Part shown: piece by piece, positions 20,746 through 28,699 of the stretch
Layout: the number at the start of each line of letters is the position of its first letter
Position numbering within the stretch: position 1 is the first letter of the stretch
Origin: Syncephalis plumigaleata
Taxonomy: Eukaryota > Zoopagomycota > Zoopagomycetes > Zoopagales > Piptocephalidaceae
Assembly: GCA_025201365.1 (NCBI GenBank)
Contig: JAIXMF010000163.1
Coordinates: forward strand, 1-28,699
Length of the DNA stretch: 28,699 nt
Reading direction: 5' to 3'
The notes under the pieces: generated by a model
What the model saw: the letters and a program-made list of their open reading frames with translations, nothing else
Told to the model about the DNA's origin: nothing
The model's database searches: none
Translations under genes and position numbers: made by a program

Positions 20746-23700
20746 TCATATGTGCTAATTCAACAATTAGATTTATTCTCAAGAATCGAGAATCTGGCAC
20801 GATGGAGTGCCTTTCAAGGCAATACATTTCGACCACCAGGCAGTTACTCTAATGAAAGCGTCAAGTGAGTATATGAAGAATAGAAATAGTTGACATCATA
20901 GATTGTAACTAATCTCAATATAATATAGCGATGTAGATGTTCCATTGAAATGGCTATTCCATGATTACTGTCATTGGATGCGGCATCAATATCAACCATC
21001 TGATGCTACACAATCATTATGTGAAAAGAAGAGTATAAGAAGCTGGTTAAATGTGGATCTATTCCGTCAATTTCAAGTATGGCGACTCACACATGTAGAT
21101 GACACACATACCGATGAATCTAGTACAAGAAGTGATAGGTAATTATGAACAATGTCAAGTAGAGCTAGTGAATAATCTAAATGACTAGATTGGAACATGT
21201 GGATCGAACTATAGACGCTAGAGGAGTACATCACTCCACTGCGAATTCACTCGATAAACATGTAAAAGTAACACCAACCGTAGTTCATTCATCTACACGT
21301 TCCTCCTCTCCATCAACATGGCCTGTACTACGTAAACCACAATCTAAATATCGTTCATTACCATCACCATCTACCGAAACTATATCAGCACCATTAGATG
21401 TAAATATAGCTGACACCATAACAACAACAGAGACAACAACAGATATCGACTATGATAATAGTAATAGTAACAGTAATAGTAATTCACTACAGGATATAAC
21501 TCTATTACCTAATGATAATGATGTTACGCAATATATGGAACCATTACATGTAGAGAATACTACAATATTAGTAGAGAACACTGCCAATGATACAACACTT
21601 GATACAACACTTGATACGAATTCAACTCCATTGAGTACAACTACATCACCGTTAGATAACACTATCAATGTCAATGAAGCAACAGAAGACCTATTAGTGG
21701 ATATACCGGATAAACCCATACCAGGTCGACGTGATATTCGAGAAATACGCAAGGAATCAAAAATGGCCTGTATGATACGACGTGTTGTTACGAAGAAGGC
21801 CAAACAAATTGATGCACGCATGTAAGTAATACTATGATATGATTCATTATTGGTTAATATTTGTTAATAATGTCCTTTATCTTTATTGATTATCTAGTGA
21901 TGACTCAAATGATACTACTACTACTAATGAAGTGAGTGTATTTCTAGTATTGATTATTATGACTATATATCTAATAATTATATGTAGAGCTTTACTATTA
22001 ATATGGGTCATCTAGATGATGAAGTACCCGTTACTATTCCGGCATTCCTTGCCAATCATCTAAAACCTCATCAGGTAATGAGTGTATATTAATGTTACAT
22101 TGTCATCATTCATATCTAATTAGCGTGTACTAGTTAAGTGGCGTACGCTTTCTATGGCGTTGCACGATGATGCGACCAGTTCATGGTGGAGTACTAGCAC
22201 ATTGTATGGGACTGGGTAAATCATTTCAAGTTATCACGTTTATATACACGTATTTGCAATGCTTATTGAATACACCTAACATTATTCCTGATGAATTACG
22301 CGTAAGTAGCTCTATCTTGATTTATTCTATGCTAAAATAAGTATTTACATATATATAGGAGGGTCGTGTAGTGGTTGTATGTCCACCAACAGTCATGAAC
22401 AATTGGATCAAGGAATTCTCTCATTGGATTCCTGAAGAGCAACGACATGAAATGCGTGGTCTCTATACAATTGGTAATAATGATATCAATCTTGTTTCTT
22501 GTATTATTTACAGTATTCGTTATAAATAGGTGAATCTGGCATGAAACTAATCAAGTTGAACACTATTGATCATTGGTACCGCAATGGTGGTGTTAGTAAG
22601 TAGATGGTTGCAAGTTGTTATTTGACATTGAGCGATTACTTACATGTAAATAGTTCTTGTTAGCTATCAATTCTATCGAGATTTTGTCATGAATACACGT
22701 CAGCTTAATGATGATAAAGAGCAGACTATTGTAGAACGAGCATTCCTCGATCCAGGTCCTTCAGTTATTATTGCTGACGAGGGACATATCATCAAGAATC
22801 CTCGGGTAAATGAATGAGAGATCATCAGTAATTTGTACTAATATACTGCTACTACTATTATCATTAGACTATGATAGCGAGTGTATTTCAGAATGTAACC
22901 ACTAAGGCACGTATTTGTCTTACGGGATCACCATTACAAAATGATCTGGTAAGCAATTCATTGAAGATAATGTCATGTTAATTACTATAGATAATTAAGT
23001 CAACATTGATTAATAGGAAGAGTATTGGTGTATGGTGAATTGGGTGTGTCCCAACTATCTTGGCAAATTGGAGGATTTTCGTAATCGATATATTCATCCT
23101 ATCAATAATGGTCTATTCCATGACAGTACAATGAGTGATAGAAAGGTATTGTAGTAGACTAGGCAATAGTTGCAAGATTTGTCTAATATATATAATGATA
23201 ATAGTTATCACAAACCGTACTCTACGTGCTAGTGACTATATTAAAGCCAATTGTACTAAGGTAAATACTCTAGTATGTGTTGCACTAGTACACGACTAAC
23301 TATTAGATATTAGGAAGGATGCCACTACACTACGACGAGAATTACCGCCACTGCATGAATTCGTTATTTCATGTCGACTTAGTCCATTACAGTATAATGC
23401 TTACTGCGTGAGTGACATAGCAATCATGTAATCAAGTCATTAATCAATCATGTCTACTAGGCATATCTATTGGAGAAACATAGATCGGGTGCCACTCTAT
23501 TTCAGCAATATCAATCATTACTTCGTATTTGTAATCATCCATATATTGCACAGGTAATTAAATCAACAATTACTCTTGTGCAAACAATAACTAATCTACG
23601 TGTACATACACGTATTGTTAATAGACGGTGCGAGATCAATTACTACTTAAACGATTTGAACATGCTAAAACGAATCCACATTCAAACTTTGTAATGGTCA

Positions 23701-25274
23701 ATCCATTGCCGTGTGAAATGGAGGAAGATGAAGATCCAGGTGTGAATACAACTGCATTATTACGTAATATTGGATTAGAGTAAGTCTCATAGTCAATTGT
23801 TATTACGAGCTGGATTATCTAAATATATATATATATATACATATACATATACATATATTATTAGACAAGATCTCGGTGACCATTGGATGAAGACAACCAT
23901 TGATTTACAAACAGGTAAGATGAATTGATATATGTTTGCTTCTCAATTACAACTTACATAATCAATTATTATCATTGTATTAGATGTTCGATCTATTCAT
24001 CATAGTACTAAAATGATGATACTCATGTCGATTGTTACAGCATGTATAGCAATCAAGGATAAACTACTAATATTCTCACGTAGTATTCCTACATTAGGTA
24101 ACGATATGATGCTTATATATGCTTTGTAAAGAAAAGCGACTAATTACTACGACTAGATTATATTGCTAGATGTTTAACAGAGTTTAAGATCGAGTATTTC
24201 CGACTAGATGGACAGACTAAGATTGCTGTAAGCTAATTATTAATGCATTAATGATTGATTAGACTAAATTGTATATGTATTAGGATCGACAATATATGAT
24301 TGATGCATTTAATGGCGGTAGCACAAAAAGTGTATTCCTTGTATCGATTAATGTAAGTGTAATCAGTAGCAAATGAATAATAAAGACTAATAAAATACGT
24401 AAGTCTGGTTCATTAGGCGTCAATATGATAGCAGCAAATCGAGTTGTCCTAGTCGATCTAGGTTGGAATCCAAGGTGAGTAATAGACCCTGTCAATAATG
24501 GCATAAATACACTTTGTATTAACTGATCCATTGATTCTATAGTCATGATGAACAAGCAGTTGCTCGTGTAAGTAAATGAATTGCTACATTCACATACATA
24601 CATACTTACACTCACTATGATGTAAAGGCTTATCGATACGGTCAAGTGAAACCAGTGTACGTTTATCGATTGCAGAACTTTGGTACTTGGGAGGATAAAG
24701 TGTACAAGAATAACATACACAAGATTGGACTGGCATAGTAAGTGATCATTACTATCATGTTGCTAAACAATGAAGATGATAGATGCTAAGCAATGTGTCA
24801 TTCATAGTCGAGTGGTCGATGAACGTAATCCTGATAAACATTTTACGCGTAAAGAAATATCCACCTATTTCACATTGCCTCCATTGAATGTGCCAACCTA
24901 CTTGGATGAGAAGACATTCGATGATGAGGATATTGTATTGGCCAATGTGTTAAAGAGGTATGCATGTCTTGCTTCTATTATGAATGATGTCATCTGATTT
25001 ATAGTTATGGTTATTATTATGTAGTTATCGCAATTTGATTGTCGATATTAGCACGCAGGCTTCATTGTGGCGAGAAACAGACGAGGAATTGTCACCTAGT
25101 GAAAGGGAAATGGCACATCAATTAGCCGAACAAGAAGGGGAACGCCTAATGGATGATCCTTCAAAACGACCTGAACCTGCTACGATTCCTGAATCAGAAC
25201 AGAAAGTAATGACAAATACAGAGACACAAGAGACAACTAATGGTGTTGAATCCACCTCATGTACTAACATATAA
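17773..25274 (+). CDS. SAM-domain plus DEGH-box SNF2 ATPase (ATRX/ARIP4-like), 33 exons
   Basis: Exon ends: 17773-17922, 17980-18676, 18740-18780, 18841-18996, 19066-19174, 19233-19341, 19399-19495, 19549-19692, 19762-20692, 20771-20864, 20929-21138, 21189-21821, 21898-21931, 21988-22074, 22134-22301, 22359-22473, 22530-22595, 22654-22805, 22868-22948, 23017-23145, 23205-23260, 23314-23407, 23461-23553, 23625-23779, 23865-23914, 23984-24097, 24157-24227, 24284-24352, 24404-24474, 24543-24567, 24628-24737, 24808-24957, 25025-25274. Sum 5,511 nt, 1,836 residues, no frame break. A SAM domain occupies about 79-146 (WSPSQVAHWF...GIRKRIYRAIL). A long Ser/Thr/Asp-rich region with poly-Thr follows. 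The ATPase starts near 1160: MGLGKS (1189-1194), DEGH (1322-1325), LTGSPLQND, ILKPIVLR, LRICNHP, and motif VI QAVARAYRYGQ (to 1673). DEGH instead of DEAH and the RVVDERNPDKHF tail are typical of the ATRX/RAD54L2 branch, nuclear chromatin remodelers. The SAM domain probably adds a protein-interaction surface. Confidence 0.93.
20706..20742. repeat. TA dinucleotide microsatellite
   Basis: About 18 TA units in the SNF2 intron 20693-20770. Shorter TA runs occur in the introns near 19050-19064, 19732-19750 and 23823-23838. They are likely length-polymorphic. Confidence 0.95.
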
Positions 25275-25297
25275 TGCAGTGTTATGTTATTATTAGC

Positions 25298-25303
25298 AAT
25301 AAA
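25298..25303 (+). terminator. Polyadenylation signal AATAAA of the SNF2 gene
   Basis: AATAAA begins 24 nt after the TAA at 25274. The gene is tail to tail with methionine synthase, whose own signal lies 73 bp further on, so the two 3' ends probably sit within about 100 bp of each other. Confidence 0.6.
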
Positions 25304-25375
25304 CATTACTACGACTACAACACTTGCTTGTATTAGCAATCATTAGCGTGATTATTGTATGTATCACTGCTACTA

Positions 25376-25381
25376 TTTATT
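25376..25381 (-). terminator. Polyadenylation signal AATAAA of methionine synthase
   Basis: AATAAA on the minus strand, 24 nt past the stop codon at 25405-25407. Confidence 0.6.
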
Positions 25382-25404
25382 AATGGCTTTTGCATGTTCA
25401 TTCA

Positions 25405-28400
25405 TTAAGATTCATAGGCTAGAATAGGACGAAGCCATTTCTCCACTTCCTCAACTGATACGCCCTTTCGTTGTGCGTAACTTTCCACCTGTTCATTCAT
25501 ATCGTATATAGTTAATTGATAAGCAGTCAATGTATCATGAAGGCTTACCTGATCTTTGTCAATCTTGCCTACAGCAAAGTATTTCGATTCGGCATTAGCA
25601 AAGTAAAGACCGCTGACTGAAGCTGCCGGCCACATAGCAAGCGAGTCAGTTAGTTGAATACCCGTATCGCGTTCAATGTTGGCCAATTGCCACATGGATT
25701 GCTTCTCTGTGTGATCTGGTTGACTTGGATAACCCGGTGCTACGTGAAATGCTTAGTTAGTAAATGTGCTTTCTTCCTCTTTCTTTTTGTTGACAACTAT
25801 TAGAAAGCTTACCTGGTCGAATACCCTAATTATTGTGGATAACAATCATTGTGATATTAATATCTTGATTGTAGTCGTTGAGATTCTACATTGTGTATAG
25901 TTACCTGATATTTCACCGATAGCATTGCTTCAATATCCAGATTCTCATCTTTCTGATATCCCCAGTATTCCTACACGTAATGTTTGATTAAACTACTATG
26001 TCTATCATTGCAAGTCATCATCATCATCATTATCATGCTTACACGTCGTAATTCCACATGAAGTGCCTCTGCAAATGCTTCTGCCAATCGATCAGCCAAA
26101 GCCTTGACCATAATCGAGTTGTAGTCATCGAATTGCTTCTCATATTGCCCGGCTAGTTCATCTGCACCGAAACCAGCGCTCACTGCAAATAGACCAATAT
26201 AGTCTGCAATGCCACTATTCTTTGGTGCAATGAAATCCGAAATACACAAGTAGGGATCGGTCGAGTCTTTATCCTAAGTGTAATAAAAACGGTTAGATGG
26301 CCTTGCATTGCTGTTACACTCATCTACTATGCCTTATACCTTTTCTGCTTGTTGTCTAGCAATGATCATTAGCGGATTAATTAGTGGGTAAAGCAAGCAT
26401 ACTAATATCCTACCTTAGACCATAGAACTTTGTTGCCACTTGGTGCGTGTCTCGTCAGTATAAACCTATTGAATAATATTAATATTAATATTACAAAATG
26501 ATAAATGCTTGCATGATTGTACCTCAATATCATCACCAACACTATTGGCTATAGTAAGAGAAAAGAGAGACAAGTTAGCTATTATATTTGTATATATTTG
26601 TATGATTACCTGGATATAATCCAATAGTTCCCTTGGCTTTTAATAGTTTCTGATCGATTATACGTTTCAACAACGTTTGTGCCTCTTCATATAACTTCTT
26701 TGCCTCCGCACCTTTACGTGTTCATGTTATTAACGCTTCTTTCTTATTTAATAAGTACTTCAATCATCTAACTTACCAACAGTTTCATCCTTAAAGATCT
26801 TAGGATAACCTCGATTAGGATAGCGACCACGAAGCTGCCATACTTGGAAGAACGGATTCCAATCAATGTATTTTATTAACGCATTCAAGTCGTAATCCTC
26901 GAATATCTACGTAAATGGATTGATACACTAATATCATCATGCTACTTTGTGATTTCATATTGCTTACCTTTTCACCAAGGAATGTCGGTTTAACTGGTGG
27001 TGGCTGAGACGACCAGTCAATCTGTAAACCTTGCTCGCAAGCCTTGTTGTACTTTAGATATTTGCGATCTCTTAAATCATACTAATTGCCACATATATGT
27101 TAATACAGTTATCATTGCTATATGACTTTTTATCAACTTACATGATCCTCGCGCACTTCCTCGTATTCTTCACGTAGTTCTTGGGCAAAGTCCTCTTTTG
27201 TACCTCATCAAGTAGATTCGATACTACGACCACACTATTATTTTCGAATATAAATGATTAGCATCCATCTATGGCTGCAGTCTATCTGTTGATTTACCTT
27301 CGTGATGCATCAAGTACGTGTACGGTAGGAATCGAGTAACGTGGAGCAATTTCACCGCTGTATGTGTTTTGCTAGTAGTAGTGGCACCACCAATTAACAT
27401 GGGATCTTTATGCCGCGTCGTTCCATTTCCCGTGCCACATGAATCATTTCATCTAGCGATGGTGTAATAATCCAGATAGACCAACAATATCGGCATTCTC
27501 CGCGATGGCCGTTTCAATAATCTTCTCGGCAGGTGTCATGACACCAAGATCAATGACCTAACAAATAGATACATAAATATAAATGAATTAATATTATATG
27601 ATTCATGTATGCAATACTTACTTTGTAATTGTTACATCCCAACACTACAGCCACAATGTTTTTACCGATATCTATATGTTTATATGACAATCATTAGTAT
27701 ATCATTACATTTTATACTTGTATATATCTTACCATGAACATCACCCTTAACCGTGGCCAATACTAAATGAATAGAGTAGATTAGTGAAAAATAGATACAC
27801 TACTACATTATTATACATGCATACATACCAATAGTGCCATTATAGGTTGGTTCATTGGATTCAGTGCCAGATATTAGTTGTTGCTGTAAGCGTTCCTCCT
27901 CCATAAATGGAATCAAATGAGCAACAGCTCTATTTACATCAAAGTAGAGCATTACAATTTAGTATATCATGAGGGTATTTCTCATTCGACTTACTGCTTC
28001 ATAACACGCGCACTCTTAATGACTTGCGGTAAAAACATCTTGCCTGCTCCGAATAGATCGCCCACAATATTCATACCGTCCATTAGTGGACCCTCAATGA
28101 CATGGAGTGGTCGTTCGAACTATCAATTAAGCAATAGCATTAGTAACTATTATCGATTATATTGCTTCTCATGGAGTGTAGCATACATCGGTGATACTCT
28201 AGCCTCTTCGGTGTCTTCAATGATATACTTTGTGATGCCTTTCACTAGTGCGTGTGCAAGTCGTCGTCTCACTGGTTCCTTGCGCCATTTCTTCGTTCTC
28301 TTTCTTCTCACTCGATTTACCATGTTCTTCGGCGTATTTCACACTTCTCTGTAGCATCGGGATCACGATTGTGAACAGCATTCTCGCATAGTTCGAGTAG

Positions 28401-28699
28401 ATCTTTGGGTATATCGTCGTAAATGGTCAGGAATCCCGAATTAACAATGCCCATATCTAGACCAGCTCGAATAGCATGATACTGTCATCACCATTGTATT
28501 AGTAATTGTATGTATTATTGTCATTACTCCATTCTGATATGACTTACCAGGAACACGCTATGCATCGCTTCACGCACTGAATCCTTGCCTCGGAAGGAGA
28601 ATGAGACGTTAGATACACCGCCGCTTACCTATATAGTTGTCATATCGTTTATTAGCATTTATATTACTGCTACTTGATTCTCTTTCAACTTACTTAGCA
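25405..28699 (-). CDS. MTR: Cobalamin-dependent methionine synthase, C-terminal half (runs off right edge)
   Basis: Exons on minus: 28694-28699 (partial), 28548-28628, 28198-28481, 27995-28119, 27829-27929, 27733-27762, 27622-27671, 27298-27557, 27142-27234, 26968-27081, 26777-26906, 26610-26711, 26523-26548, 26414-26465, 26340-26355, 26043-26273, 25905-25970, 25813-25825, 25549-25739 and 25405-25488. The enzyme transfers methyl from methyltetrahydrofolate via cobalamin to homocysteine. Visible in order: end of the folate domain ([14 protein letters not shown]), the B12 cap ([20 protein letters not shown]), the DVHDIG cobalamin-ligand motif, [11 protein letters not shown], and the reactivation domain ([53 protein letters not shown]). 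Microexons of 13 and 16 nt are conserved in frame. Conserved reading requires about seven one- or two-base corrections: two in 28198-28481, three in 27298-27557, one in 27142-27234 and one in 26414-26465. All other residues look conserved. This is either error-laden sequence or a recent pseudogene. Confidence 0.93.

Noticed and set aside
24738-24807. The SNF2 gene ending at the TAG formed by reading through 24736-24738
   Set aside because: A good GTAAGT donor there and an AG at 24807 join KIGLA to a conserved RVVDERNPDKHF segment in frame, so the gene continues to 25274.

Overview
This is nuclear DNA of a eukaryote with a compact, AT-leaning genome. Every gene is cut by many short GT-AG introns, mostly 45-65 nt, with some microexons, and the standard stop codons are used. 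The gene set (ZW10, a CHK2/Rad53-type kinase, eIF5B, an ATRX/ARIP4-type SNF2 ATPase, cobalamin-dependent methionine synthase) points to an opisthokont or a close relative. By recall, the eIF5B C-terminal half and the kinase C-lobe read closer to fungal/yeast versions than to animal ones, while B12-dependent methionine synthase is missing from most Dikarya. An early-diverging fungus or unicellular relative is therefore my best guess, at low confidence.

Layout. Positions 1-1127 (minus) hold the N-terminal part of a ZW10-like protein that runs off the left edge. Positions 1479-7135 and 11067-17316 are the two arms of a very large, nearly identical inverted repeat. Each arm carries a complete 14-exon gene for a 550-residue FHA-kinase (2422-4770 minus; 14025-16373 plus), its TATA-type promoter, a pyrimidine-skewed 3' flank, and a long non-coding 5' flank with two strong RNA-hairpin-like structures. 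Outer positions pair as x and 18,795-x, inner positions as x and 18,202-x. The offset changes because the right arm holds a 0.58-kb tandem duplication and a 10-bp length difference. The 3.9-kb spacer contains a 5'-truncated, frame-broken eIF5B gene (7398-9818, minus), an anonymous stretch, and a third, more diverged copy of part of the kinase 3' flank (10689-11066) lying exactly against the right arm's inner edge.

Right of the inverted repeat lies a 33-exon gene (17773-25274, plus) for a 1,836-residue protein with an N-terminal SAM domain and a C-terminal DEGH-box SNF2 ATPase. It is followed tail to tail by the C-terminal half of methionine synthase (25405-28699, minus), which runs off the right edge. 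The MTR and eIF5B readings contain several one- or two-base frame breaks inside otherwise well-conserved exons, whereas ZW10, both kinases and the SNF2 gene have none. These breaks are either local base-calling errors or real decay.

The genes do not form an obvious pathway. ZW10 (chromosome segregation and Golgi-ER tethering), the checkpoint-type kinase and the SNF2 remodeler share a genome-maintenance theme, but their adjacency is not evidence of joint function. The notable feature is structural: a gene-bearing giant palindrome whose arms look homogenised in the middle and diverged at the edges, with a complex rearrangement at its inner edge. No virus-like element, CRISPR array, tRNA or rRNA was recognised.
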